Positions 9,791 through 20,350 are shown, numbered from the stretch's first letter. The stretch: 64,000 nucleotides of DNA from Chloranthus sessilifolius (GCA_021018995.1 CM037598.1:49615185-49679184); one strand, 5' to 3'. The notes: a model not told the origin generated them from the letters alone. Program-made: numbers and translations.

Positions 9791-11667
9791 ATGCTAGGGA
9801 GGAGATCTCTCAGCCCTACTTTAGAGCCTCTTGACCCTGAGTTAGAAAGGGAAAGGAGACTTAGAAGAGACAGGCACACCACAGGAGAGCCCCCAAGAGA
9901 ATCTGTGACAGCAATTATGGGTGAAGAACAACCCAGAACTCTCAAGGAGTTAAATGTTCTGGATGACTATAACTCCCCTTTTAGCATTCAATTCCCTAAT
10001 GTTCAGGGGAATTATGAAATAAAAACTTCAATCATCCAGATGCTGCCCTCTTTCCATGGGCTCAGCAAGGAGGACCCGTACAAGCATATTGACCAGTTCC
10101 TGGCCTTGTGCACTACTTTTAATATCACTGGTTTGGGACCTGAGGCTACTAGGCTCTAACTCTTTCCCTTCTCTCCGAAGGATAGGGCCAGTACCTGGTT
10201 GACCACGCTTCTCAACAATAGCATTGCTTCATGGAAAGACCTGCAGACCAAGTTCCTAACCAAGTTCTTCCCTGAGACCAAAACTAGCCAGTTGAGGAAA
10301 GAGATTCTTACTTTTGCTCAATCCCCAACTGAGGATTTTAACCAGTCCTGGGATAGGTTTAAAGAAATGCTCAAACAATGCCCCTACCACAAGATCCCAG
10401 AGTGGCAGCTTCTACAAAGCTTCTACAATGGGATTGATGAGAAAATTAGAGATATGGTCGATGCCTCTTGTGGTGGATCCTACATGCACAAGACTGCTGA
10501 GAAGACATGGGAATTGTTTGAGGTGATTAGTGAGAATGCTTTTCAAAAGCCATCCCTAGCAAGAAATGGTCAGGAAACTGAGTCAAAGGTGGGACCTGCT
10601 ACTGGATCAAGAGGAAAAGTTTATGAGAGGAGTATGAGAACAATGACCTGTAGCTGCAGATGGCAAACCTCTCTATGAAGTTTGAAAAATTATTGACTGT
10701 GATGCAACCCAGAAGGGCTGCTCATGTGGTGGAGGCATGTCTGATATGCCAGTCCCCACAACACACAGTGGAGGAATGTCCATCTGCAGGGCAATTTCCT
10801 AAATTCTTTTTGGAACATGCTGCTGCTGCTCAATCTTATGGCTAGCAACAATCTGGGGGCTATAACAGACAGCCATATGGATACCAGTACCAAAATGCTG
10901 GTTACCAATGGAGAGGCCACCCAAATCTGAGGTGGAGGCAAGACAACTACATGCAGTTCCAGCAGATGTTGGCCTTACCATAAAGACCACAGCAACAGTT
11001 CAATCAAGGGAATGCCCCTAGGTCTAACTTCCAACACCATCAGCAGCCCCATCAACAACAAAATTAGTTGGTCTTACCCCACTCTCAGTCAAGAAATGCT
11101 TCTTTTGAGGACCAGGTCTTGACTTCATTACAAAACTTGGGATCCTTGGCTCAGACTGTGGACTCTCATGGTCAGAGCCTCCAGAAAATGGAAGAACAAA
11201 TAAGCCAAATTTCAAATGCCTTGGTTAGGAGAGATGAAGGGAGGTTGCCCTGCCAGCCAATTGCTAACCCCAAGGGTCAGTTTTTAATTGAGGAAGCTTC
11301 CTCAAAGTTTGAGGACACCAATGCTGTCACTACCCTAAGGTCTGGCAGGCTGGTAGACAACCAGGTGGGTAACAGACCAGCAGAGGTCATTTCCACAGAT
11401 GATGCAAATGATCATGATAGAGATGTTGTTGGACCACAAAGCCAAGAATTGCCTGCCACCCTGCAGAAGGAGAAAAATAAAGAGGCTGTCATTGAGCCTC
11501 AGCAGGAAGAAAAACATGAAAAAAGAAAGAAACAGAAGTTTAGTCATGGGCTAGCAGCTGAGGAACCAGCAGAACCTCAGCTGCCATTTCCTCAAGCTTT
11601 GGATAGCCCTGTCCCTTTTGATAAAGGGAATGCCCAGATGGAGGAAATGATGGAGACCTTCAGGTAG
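9791..11667 (+). pseudogene. E2 gag
   Basis: The start is placed at ATG 9791 (MLGRRSLSPTLEPLDPE), because this N-terminus is conserved in E7 and, more weakly, E1; a second start MGEEQPRTL lies at 9917. The Retrotrans_gag domain spans about 10040-10560 (FHGLSKEDPYKHIDQF, FPETKTSQLRKEI, WQLLQSFYNGID). The CCHC knuckle CLICQSPQHTVEEC is near 10738. A Gln-rich stretch and VTTLRSGRLVDNQ follow, then a Lys/Glu-rich tail ending PFDKGNAQMEEMMETF. Stops occur at 10157 (TAA) and near 10843, with a frameshift near 10625 and further stops near 10980 and 11065. Not translatable as one protein. Confidence 0.87.
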
Positions 11668-12230
11668 GTGAAAATCAACTTGCCCCTGCTTGAGGCAATT
11701 AAACAGGTCCCAGCCTATGAACAGTTCCTGAAAGACCTCTGCACCCAATAGAGAAAAGTTAGAGGCCATGCGTCTAAAAAGGTCTTTGCAACTGATACAG
11801 TGAATTTTGTATTTAACATATCAATGCCCGAGAAGTTGCAAGATCCAGGGATACCCACTATTCCCTACGTAATTGGAGACCATACAATTGGAAAAGCCCT
11901 TTTAGACCTTGGAGCCAGTGTTAACCTGTTGCCATACAGTGTATATCTGCAACTAGGTTTGGGGGAACTGAAAGCTACCCCCATTCAATGCAGGTCTGGA
12001 GTAATGGAGGTAACTTTTGGACATATGAAAGTTGAGCTGAATGTGTACAACAGTGCAAAGTACCCTCAGATGGACAATGAGGAGAGCTTTGCAGTGGATG
12101 TACTAGAGGAAATTGTAGAAGAGGAATTGCCCACTCTGCTAGAGTGGGGCAACATTGTCAGGAATTTAGTTAAAATTTGGGACATGGTGGAGGAAGAGAG
12201 CCCAGATGTGGTATCAAAAAACATGACCAC
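11668..12230 (+). pseudogene. E2 aspartic protease, internally deleted
   Basis: It carries VKINLPLLEAIKQ, then after a stop near 11750 the core IIP-type segment ending ALLDLGASVNLLPYSVYLQLGLGELKA with the catalytic Asp. The sequence then jumps from LGELKATP straight to IQCRSGVMEVTFGHMKVELNVYN. In E1 and E4 some 55-60 residues lie between these points (VVLQLADRS, DKFYYPTDFLVLD, PVILGRSFLATA). The gap is in frame. The second half of the retropepsin fold is therefore missing and this copy cannot make active protease. Confidence 0.85.
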
Positions 12231-13400
12231 ATTGAAGTCTTCTGTGGGCTTAGTGCAGCACTCCAGTTGGTGCCTCTTCCCTATTCTGCCATCCACCCAA
12301 CAAGCCCCTGATCTGGTACTCAAGAAGCTTCCAAAAACATTAAAATATGCCTTCCTTGAGAAAGGTGATAAGCTTTCTGTGATTATCTCTTCCTCCCTTA
12401 CCAATGAGCAGGAAGAGGAATTACTAACATTTTTGAGGAAGCACAAGAAGGCAATTGGTTGGACCATTGCTGATCTGGAAGGAATAGATGCATCAATCTG
12501 CATGCACAGGATTCATCCTGAGGATGGAGCACTACCCTCCAGGGAAATGCAGAGGAAGTTAAATCCTCACATGCAGGAAGTGGTCCTCAAGGAGATCATT
12601 AAATTGCTAGATGCAGGGGTGATTTACCCCATTTCTGATTCTCACTGGGTGGCACCTATCCAAGTGGTGCCCAAGAAATCTGGCATAACAGTGATTAACA
12701 CTGAAACGAGAGAGTTGAGGCCAGCCAAGGAGACCACTGGCTGGAGAGTGTGCATTGATTATAGGAAGCTCAACTCTAAAACCAGAAAGGACCATTTCCC
12801 TCTCCCCTTCATTGATCAAATTTTGGGCAAATTGGCTGGAAAAGCTTTTTACTGTTTTCTTGATGGGTTCTTAGGGTACAACCAAATCCCTGTGGATTCT
12901 CAAGACCAAGAGAAAACCACCTTTACCTGTCTTTTGGCTCCTTTGCTTACAGAAGGATGCCTTTTGGACTTTGTAATGCGCCAGCCACTTTTCAGAGGTG
13001 TATGTATGACATATTCTATGATATGATTGACAAGTTTTTGGAGATTTTTATGGATGATTTTTCTGTCTATGGGGACAGTTTTGGCCAGTGTCTACAACAC
13101 CTCAGCCTAGTTTTGCAAAGATGTGAGGAGACCAATTTGGTCTTAAGCTGGGAAAAGAGCCACTTCATGGTAACACAAGGCATTGTGTTGGGTCATGTAG
13201 TCTCTAAAGAAGGGCTTGAGGGAGACAAGGCTAAAGTAGACCTCATTGCCAATTTGCCCCCTCCAAAAATAGTCAAGCTAATCAGATTTTTCCTAGGGCA
13301 TGCAGGATTTTACAGGAGGTTCATTAAGGACTACAGCAAAATTGCTAAGGCATTGTGCTACCTACTCTGCCAGGATGTGCCCTTTGACTTTTCTGCTGAC
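12231..13400 (+). pseudogene. E2 reverse transcriptase region of pol
   Basis: A long open frame to 13026 carries the linker (SSSLTNEQEEELLTFLRKHKKAIGWTI), MHRIHPEDGALPSREMQRKLNPHMQEVV, VVPKKSGITVI, TGWRVCIDYRKLNSKTRKDHFPLPFIDQIL and FLGYNQIP. One frameshift between about 12930 and 12957 moves the reading to the frame 12957-13769: [20 protein letters not shown], catalytic [36 protein letters not shown], and the connection [22 protein letters not shown]. The Athila signature is strong. Confidence 0.9.
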
Positions 13401-13850
13401 TGTCTTAAGGCTTTTGAAGCATTGAAAATATGCCTCACCTCTGCCCCTGTACTCCAAACACCAGACTATACCCTACCTTTTGAGCTGATGTGTGATGCAT
13501 CAGACTTGGCAATAGGTGCTGTTTTGGGCCAAAGAAAAGATAAGCTGCTTTTGGTCATTGCTTATATCAGCAAATCACTTGCTGAAGCTCAACTGAACTA
13601 TACCACAACTGAGAAAGAGCTTCTAGCAATGGTTTATGCTGTTGACAAATTTAGAGCCTACCTACTAGGATCTAAAACTATAATCTTCACTGACCATTCA
13701 ACATTGAAGTACCTACTGTCCAAGAAAGATGCTAAGCCTAGGCTGATTAGATGGATATTCCTGCTATAGGAGTTTGACATCGAAATCAAGGACAAAAAGG
13801 CTGTGGAGAATGTGGTGGCTGACCACTTGTCCAGAATTATCTTGGAGAAA
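13401..13850 (+). pseudogene. E2 RNase H region of pol
   Basis: [20 protein letters not shown] contains the first catalytic Asp. [56 protein letters not shown] contains the catalytic Glu and FTDH, in one open frame. A stop at 13767 cuts just before [23 protein letters not shown], which continues in frame. This RNase H is otherwise intact. Confidence 0.88.
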
Positions 13851-15211
13851 TGCCTGGATGGCCCTACAAATGATGTCTTTTCGGATGAGCAATTATTTGC
13901 CATCCAATCCCTAGTCCCTTGGTTTGCACACATTATCAATTATCTAGTTATAGGAAATATTCCTCCCCACTGGACCAAAATGGACAAAGACCTATTTTTC
14001 TCAAAGGTCAAGTATTTTTTCTGGGAGGAACCTTGCCTATACAAGTACTGTGCAGACCAAATCATCCGAAGATGTGTTCCCGAAAGTGATATCCCCAGTA
14101 TTTGGCTATGTGCCATAAAAATGCCTGTGGAGGCCACTTTAGTGGGAGAAAAACAGCTGACAAAGTCTTGTAGTGTGGTTTTTACTGGCCTTCCTTATTC
14201 AAAGATGCATACACACACTGTAAGGCATGTGAGAGATGTCAAAAATTAGGAGGGATGTCCAAAAGAAATTCAATGCCTTTACAGCCCATCCTTGTGGTAG
14301 AACTGTTTGATGTATGGGGTATAGACTTCATGGGCCCCTTTCCTCCTTCTAATGGTTATCAGTTCATCTTAGTGGCAGTGGACTATGTTTCCAAATGGGT
14401 AGAAGCCATTGCCATAAGAACCAATGACAATTAGGTGGTCCTCAAATTTGTAAGGTAGCAAATTTTCTCCAGATTTGGAACCCCTAGAGCTATTATCAGT
14501 GATGGGGGTAGCCATTTCTGCAACAGAAATTTCGAGAGCTTGCTCAAGAAATATTCTATGACCCATAGGATTGCTACTCCCTACCACCCACAGACAAGTG
14601 GGCAAGTCGAAATTTCCAATAGAGAGATCAAGCACATCCTTGAGAAAACAGTAAGGACTGACAGGAGAGATTGGGCCGATAAACTGAATGATGCACTGTG
14701 GACCTATAGGACTGCCTATAAGACTCCCATTGGAATGTCCCCATTCAGACTGGTCTATGGCAAGGCTTGCCATCTCCCAGTAGAGTTAGAACACAAGGCC
14801 TATTGGGCCATTAAGAATTTAAACATGAACCTAACTTCTGCTGGTCATCATAGGTCATTGCAGCTGTCTGAATTGGATGAGCTGAGGATGGACGCTTACA
14901 CCAATGCCAGGATCTACAAGGAACGGTCTAAAGCTTTCTTTGACAAGGGCTTGCTGAGAAAAAGCCTCGAACCGAGTGGTAAGGTTTGGTTATTCAACTC
15001 TAAACTAAAATTCATTCCTGGCAAATTAAAATCCAGATGGGAAGGTCCCTACGTTGTCTTAAATGTTTCCCCATCTGGTGCTGTGGAAGTCAAGGATCCC
15101 AAAACTGGGAGGACCTTCAAAGTGAATGGTCAGAGGCTTAAGCCTTGCATTGAACAACCTACTGACCCTATGAACACTATTCATTTTCATGGGACCCCTA
15201 CATCTACCTGA
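13851..15211 (+). pseudogene. E2 integrase region of pol
   Basis: The H2C2 region (about 14040-14260) is readable only with frame changes. The frame from about 14270 has [19 protein letters not shown] (first Asp), [17 protein letters not shown], two stops near 14433 and 14457, then [11 protein letters not shown] (second Asp). The frame 14540-15211 supplies the Glu in [43 protein letters not shown] and the C-terminal [27 protein letters not shown]...[11 protein letters not shown]. The C-terminus ends at 15211 at the same place as E1 and E4. Inactive because of the stops. Confidence 0.88.
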
Positions 15212-15447
15212 CCCACAGTTGTGTCCATGTTGTACTATACTACTTTTGTTTCTTCCATATGTTTTAAGAAATTTTAGTGGTTATGTGGAGTCTGAATATG
15301 TTGAGCTTGATAGAGTTTATGTGGGATTGGTATGATTTATTCTTCTTCTTTTGTGAATTGCTGATTTTCGAATTTGAATGCATATTGTTTGAATATTTTT
15401 GATGAGTAGGCTGCACTAACTGTATTGCCCCTGTTTAGTACTAAGCC
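15212..15447 (+). other. E2 spacer after pol
   Basis: AT-rich non-coding stretch between the integrase stop and the motif array; I see no gene or repeat in it. Similar spacers follow pol in E3 and E4 (33904-34317). Confidence 0.5.
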
Positions 15448-15640
15448 CTCGCGCATTCCAAATTGAGATTTGGGAAGCTCTCGCGCAATTCACATAGCAC
15501 ATTCATCCCGCTGTCGCAAGCTTCAACAAATGCTGCAGAGTCTCTCACGCACTTCCATCCCCACCATCCATCATCGTGTGATTCAGTTATCTCATGATTC
15601 CCTTACCCAGCTGCGCAAGTCAAATGCATTTGTCATTTCC
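15448..15640 (+). repeat. E2 motif array before third ORF (CTCGCGCA type)
   Basis: CCTCGCGCATT near 15448, CTCTCGCGCAATT near 15479, CTGTCGCAAG near 15511, CTCTCACGCACTT near 15542 and CTGCGCAAG near 15611. CpG is dense here and rare in the surrounding DNA. The motif is the same as that of the array in the E2 3' LTR (18120-18570). The TATA-like box of the third ORF follows about 100 bases downstream. Confidence 0.72.
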
Positions 15641-15738
15641 CATGCTGATTGTGGGCACTTGACGATTCCCAACTCACTCTCGATTAATTGCAGTGACTTG
15701 GATGATATTCCACCGTTTCATCTTCCACCATCCTCGCC

Positions 15739-15746
15739 TTTAAATA
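15739..15746 (+). promoter_or_regulatory. E2 internal TATA-like box before third ORF
   Basis: TTTAAATA, 73 bases before the ATG at 15819, followed by a C/T-rich stretch (CATCCTTTCTCCTCTCACCC) of the type seen at plant start regions. E3 has the same TTTAAATA at the same distance, which is the main support. Confidence 0.55.
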
Positions 15747-15818
15747 CACAGGGAGCCCCTTTCATATTCATCTCATCCTTTCTCCTCTCACCCTAGCGGT
15801 CCTTCCCTAATCCAAACC

Positions 15819-16061
15819 ATGGCAGATGACAAGCCGAATGCGCTGCCTAACAAGTTTTACCCGATGTGGTTGGACCCGCCAGCACCTAAAGAGCCGGATC
15901 CCCTACAACCCCTCTGGGATGAATACGAGGAGGTTCTGCAAATCCTGGCTAAGGAGGAGGAGGAAAAGCTCCAGCCGCAGAAGAAAAAGCAAATGATAGA
16001 GCCATCCCCTGCCCCCTCCACTCCACCCCCTCCCCCACCTTCTCAACCCCCTCACCCCTGA
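15819..16061 (+). CDS. E2 short third ORF (80 aa)
   Basis: An open 80-codon frame. The product begins MADDKPNALPNKFYPMW, contains LWDEYEEVLQILAKEEEEKL (acidic, helical, probably coiled), a short basic stretch KKKQ and a Pro-rich tail. E3 has an 82-aa homologue with the same start, the same LWDEYEEV core and the same basic and proline-rich tail order, so the frame is probably real. It sits where E4, E5 and E6 have their long third ORF, with which I see no clear similarity. I do not recognise the family and no function can be assigned. Confidence 0.6.
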   Translation: MADDKPNALPNKFYPMWLDPPAPKEPDPLQPLWDEYEEVLQILAKEEEEKLQPQKKKQMIEPSPAPSTPPPPPPSQPPHP

Positions 16062-16231
16062 TCCCTCTCTCCTTTCTTCCTCTTTTTTTTTGTAATATTC
16101 TTTTTTTATATAGTTTTAATGAAATTTTCTTTTTCTGATATTCGGTACAGTTCTCTATTCTTGGTTGCTTTCTTTCTTGTTCTGGCCTTTTATGCTTTAT
16201 TAAATCTGCTGCACATACACCGTTGAATCAG

Positions 16232-16266
16232 TGAGGACACTGCTTCTCATAGGTTTGGGGGTGTGG
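16232..16266 (+). promoter_or_regulatory. E2 small hairpin plus internal PPT-like tract
   Basis: TGAGGA-CACTGC-TTCTCA forms a 6-bp stem with one mismatch, followed at once by ATAGGTTTGGGGGTGTGG. This is almost identical to the true 3' PPT (TTAGGTTTGGGGGCG at 17906-17920) about 1.65 kb downstream. Equivalent sites occur in E3, E4, E5 and E6. Confidence 0.7.
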
Positions 16267-17905
16267 CAGGCATACCCTGCCAATGGAATAGTTAACCTAA
16301 GTGCAGCAGACTCATCTGGGTAATATGGAAATGGATCTATGTTCACTTAAGAATCATGCAAATAAGAAATTTAAAATTTCTGCAAACTTTTGACATTATA
16401 AACTTTTAATATTCCACATTTCCATGATAATATCACCAACGAAACTTACTTGTATCAGCACTTAGTGAATCATTAGAGAGAGAAAAAGGTGAGGACATAC
16501 TTAAAAGTTCAAAGGAAGACCATAACCAGTGAGAATTGGGCCTATAAAAAATTTTCCATCCTTTGAGGAGTAACCAAGGTAATCTCTTCTAGTTCTAAGG
16601 ACTGGCTGAGTCACTGTGCTCACTAGAAGATAGGTAACTCCAAGTTGAAACAACTGACAATATTCATGAGACTTAGGAAAGGGTCAAGGCCTTCTCTTGG
16701 ACAGTTTGAACCTAAAAGGACCAACCCTAAAGCAACTGCCCTTGTCCATACCCCCCTTTGAGCTTTAAATCCTAAATTTCTTCAAAATACACCTGAGTAC
16801 TTGAACCTGAACCTATGAACCTACTTCAGCCTACCCTCACTCTGAGAATTCAGAAGGTAAAGGAGAAAAGGTTGGAAATGGACTAGCTATGGTCAACATT
16901 AAGTGAATGGAGAAGAAGCATCTCAAAAATTCTGGCAGTATGGTAACTGAGAACATGGTGGCATTTCTAAAAAGCAAAAACAAAAATAAAAAGAAGAAAA
17001 TTCCATCAAAAGGAAACAAAAATAATAATGAAGAGGAGTAAGGGAGGAGTCAAGAGGAACTTTCATTGGAGAATCAAAATCAAGAAGAGAAATTGACCAC
17101 TTCAAATCTGAAAATCTCAAAGAAGATGAAGGGAGCTGAATTCAAGAAGGTGAAGTCATGAATCACCTGAATCACCCCATCTTGATTTCTCAATTTGGAA
17201 CCCCTTTTCAACCTTCCATTCTTTTTAACCCTCCTCCATAAGCCACACTACAGCCCAGTTAAAAGCCCTTGTGATCCATAGTTGAGTGAGCTGTCATGTG
17301 AAGATAAAGAGTTATCCAATCTATGGTGAGGAACTGCCAATGATGTCAGCACTTAAGAACTCTGCCTATGCTCATGCTTACAGACCCATTTAGGGGATGT
17401 AACTGCTCTTGAGCCTGTGAGAAAATGAACCCCTCACCACAACCTTTATGAGAGTATGCTCTGCAAAGTTTTTGGGTGCGAACTTGAATGCATTATGCGA
17501 CCTATAACCTAATTTTTGACCTTAGGATGGGCTCGGTCTTTGGCACACTTGTGCGATTTTACGGGGTTGTAAAGCCGATTGGAAGTGTTGTGCATTCATG
17601 AAAAGTTTATGCTGTTCTGTGCAACCAATGGATTAAATTTCTTTTATGATTACTGATTCAAGAGTAAACTAAGTCTGCCCCTTGACTGCTCACTGGATGA
17701 TATTGCACTTTTGTTAACTGTTTCATTGAAGAAGTTTGTGGGTGTCTTCACTGAAAACCCTCAGGAGACTTCACTCCTCCACTAGGGATCACCTAGGGGT
17801 TTAAAAGGCTTGGTACATATGCTAAATGTATCCGTGCTCCCTACGAAAGTGGCATTTAATTTTTATAGTAGGTTTAATGTAGCTTTGCTAAGGGACTAGC
17901 AAAGA
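16267..17905 (+). other. E2 conserved non-coding block between the two PPT-like tracts
   Basis: No significant open frame. Conserved segments shared with the other elements include AATTGGGCCTA / GAGGAGT near 16535, AAGGCCTTCTCTTGGACAGTTTGA near 16690, ATGCTCATGCTTACAGACCCATTT near 17370 and, most conserved, AAACCCTCAGGAGACTTCACTCC...GGGATCACCTAGGGG near 17755-17800. Length is nearly constant among elements (about 1.64 kb). It acts presumably as 3' UTR; any further role is unknown. Confidence 0.6.
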
Positions 17906-17920
17906 TTAGGTTTGGGGGCG
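17906..17920 (+). promoter_or_regulatory. E2 3' polypurine tract
   Basis: TTAGGTTTGGGGGCG directly before the LTR start TGTTAAG. It would prime plus-strand DNA synthesis. All other 3' PPTs in the window are close variants. Confidence 0.88.
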
Positions 17921-18119
17921 TGTTAAGACCTGAAAAGTACCACTTTTCACCCCTTAACTTAACCTTTGATTAGACCCATAGCCACCTAATAAGTTCTTAT
18001 AAAGTGTTTTATGTAGGTAATAACCAGCAGTTAAATAAGGCCAGGAATCTTGCTAAGGAGCCGATTTTAGCACCAGAAGTCCCTCATAAGGATGAACTCT
18101 GAATCCAGACCTAGAATGA

Positions 18120-18570
18120 GCCTCGCGCAGCTAACCCAAGCTTTAGAGGACTGAGGAGAAATATGCCTCGCGCAGTCCAACTGAGCATCCCAAGACTCTA
18201 CAACAACTTCTCGCGCAGATGATTGACTGAAGAGCTTCAGAAGCACAAACTCGTGCACCTGTCGCGTAGTCGCCGCAGGATGCAATTATCAGAAGAGAAC
18301 TCCTCGCGTAGTTCTCGCGCCATTCAAGAAGAAAGCATCCTTGCGAAGGCAAAGCCATCTTGGCAAAGATCAATTAAGACATGAAACCTCATGCAATTCA
18401 GAACTCAGTAAAGCCTCGCGAAGTCCAGTGAAGAGAAGTGCTCGCGAAGCTCTTGCGCTATTCAAATCTGTCCTCGCGAAGATCAACCCAGCGATCGAGC
18501 AGCTACCTCGCGACTGCTTGAGCTCCAACCCCGCGACATTAGAGGCTTCGATGTCTACTCAACCTCGTGA
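18120..18570 (+). repeat. E2 LTR motif array (CTCGCGCAG / CTCGCGAAG type)
   Basis: Around fourteen copies: CTCGCGCAG at 18122, 18167 and near 18210, CTCGTGCAC near 18250, GTCGCGTAG near 18260, CTCGCGTAG and CTCGCGCCA near 18302-18323, CTCGCGAAG near 18414, 18441 and 18472, and CCTCGCGACTG near 18507. All point in the same direction. Core TCGCG. It ends about 270 bases before the TATA box. Confidence 0.8.
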
Positions 18571-18840
18571 CGGTTGAAGCTTCAATGTCAAACCATCCTC
18601 TTGAAGAGTAAAAGCTACCACGCGACGAGTCTGGGAAACAATGGCTACCTAGTGAAGCTCTGAACCTCAACTTCCATCTCTTCAGCAGAGGACCTTCTGG
18701 GAATTTCTAACGATTAGGGCACGCACTCCCATGCTCAAATCTCCGCACACGTGCCCCGAGGCATCCAAGGATCACCATTAGGCCACGTGGCATTGTTAAA
18801 ATTAGGGTTTCCTAACCCTAATGCGCCGCCATACCACTGC

Positions 18841-18848
18841 TATATAAA
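18841..18848 (+). promoter_or_regulatory. E2 LTR TATA box
   Basis: TATATAAA in the context ACTGCTATATAAACCC, the clearest TATA box in the window. The preceding bases GGGTTTCCTAACCCTAATGCGCCGCC are shared with the LTR of E5. Confidence 0.75.
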
Positions 18849-19220
18849 CCCATACTTAGCTTAGGTTGGGGAGGCCAATTTTTAGAGAGAAAAATCCTGT
18901 AATAGCTGGGAACACCTCTCATTTCTTAGAGACTGGATCTGAGATATTTTTTTTTCTTTTCTTTTGTAGCTTAAAGTAGTTTTCTTTTTCTTTGTTCCTT
19001 CTCTCCATAGTCCAGCACTTACTGGCTATGTCTTTGTATGCATTTTGAACTAGATTAATGGAAGTTCTGTAATAGGATCTACACTTTGTGGGATTTGTGA
19101 TTGAATGTGAGATGCTCTGTGCAAGGCTGCTGCCCTGTGATCCGCCATTACTTTGGTTGTGTTTCAAAGCAATTGAGAACTGATTCTAAGGGCTATTCAA
19201 ATCCAAGTGACCTGCGTGTT

Positions 19221-20084
19221 TGGGCTATCATGGTCCTATACAGCCTTAGCCCCAACACAAGACCCACTAGATCTAAAATCCCCATGGGAGCTTGAGCTAG
19301 TAGCCAGGTGACCATGGTGGTGATAGCGATATTCTTATTTTATCTTGGCCTCCGTGAGGAGGATAGCCTCTAGGATAGTCTGTGACCATTCAAGTGGACA
19401 GATTATAACCTTAGGGTGATTCTAATCTACCGATCCAAGATGGATCCTTCTTCTTTACACTTGATCTTGTACAAGCCTGGTGGGGGATTGTACAGAGGCA
19501 GACTCCCCTATATTTGTATAGATTCACTATCAGATGATTAGATCTGATCTGGTTATAGAGATTGTAGGCTTGTGACTAGACCATTGTAGCCTCACTCAAG
19601 CAATGGACAGCTAGATCGAAGTTTTCACTCAATCTCTTGTTGGTTCTGTGTCTGGGCTATCATGGTCCTATACAGCCTTAGCCCCACACATAGTGCTTTA
19701 GAGGTTGAGGTTCCCTATGGATTCTTGAGCTAGTAGCCCAGATGAAATAGTGCCTACAATGATTAACTTGTTTTGACCCATCCCTGGATTGTGGTTCCCC
19801 AATGGGATAGTCTGTGACCATTTGAATGGACAGGTTATAACCTTAAGGGATTGAATCATGGCAGAAGTGATGGGTTCAATCCATTCACCTCAATGGTAAT
19901 AATGTAGCCATTGGACAGGACTTTTGTAACATCATATATGAATCTGAGTTACAAAACTCCTCTGATCTAGGCTCAATATCATACTTCTCACCCTTTTATA
20001 TTTATTTTCCACACTCCATCCCTCCTCTCACCCCTTTCTGTAGTGTAGACATTTGGTTACCTTAGAATACCTAGAATAAGTGAC
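19221..20084 (+). repeat. Two degenerate 432-bp modules in R/U5 of the E2 3' LTR
   Basis: TGGGCTATCATGGTCCTATA occurs at 19221 and 19653. GATAGTCTGTGACCATT occurs at 19374 and 19806, each followed by an AAGTGGACAG / TTATAACCTTA-like tail. Both offsets are 432 bases. The modules have diverged strongly between the anchors. Related modules are found in the LTRs of E3, E4, E5, E6, E7 and E8. Confidence 0.75.
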
Positions 20085-20350
20085 CCTAAACTCCCCTCCT
20101 TTTTAGGACCACCAGATCTGTAGTCAAATCTGGAGGGACTACTAGAGATGGCTCCTTTAGAGCTGTAGATCACCTTTCCCAGTGGGACAAACTCTTACTT
20201 ATCAAAACTTGCAACAATGGACTCTGTATCTTGCAGGTCTAGGATTTCTTAGTTGTGCTGATTCCATCCCATGTTTTACTCTTTCTTTGAATTTTAAATT
20301 ACTTTTACCACCAACCAATAAAGCAGGCACACACTCAGAAATCGCCAACA

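Larger units (their letters stand above)
8332..20350 (+). mobile_element. E2: Athila-type retrotransposon with both LTRs (5' one truncated)
   Basis: Order: truncated 5' LTR, PBS, gag, protease, RT, RNase H, integrase, short third ORF, 3' UTR, PPT and full 3' LTR. Its 3' LTR end (CAACA at 20350) is followed directly by pol sequence of E3 in the same orientation, so E2 inserted into E3. About 20 differences separate the two LTRs over the first roughly 420 comparable bases (counted by eye, about 12 transitions), near 5 percent. Gag and pol have multiple stops, and the protease has lost its C-terminal half. Confidence 0.88.
17921..20350 (+). repeat. E2 3' LTR, complete (2430 bp)
   Basis: Starts TGTTAAGACCTGAAAAGTACC and ends CGCCAACA. 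Order: conserved first 150 bases, CpG-rich motif array, TATA box at 18841, then a transcribed region with two copies of a module 432 bases apart. It ends with a conserved 100-base block (GACAAACTCTTACTTATCAAAACTTG near 20187) before the end. The last 1.09 kb matches the remaining 5' LTR. Confidence 0.9.
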
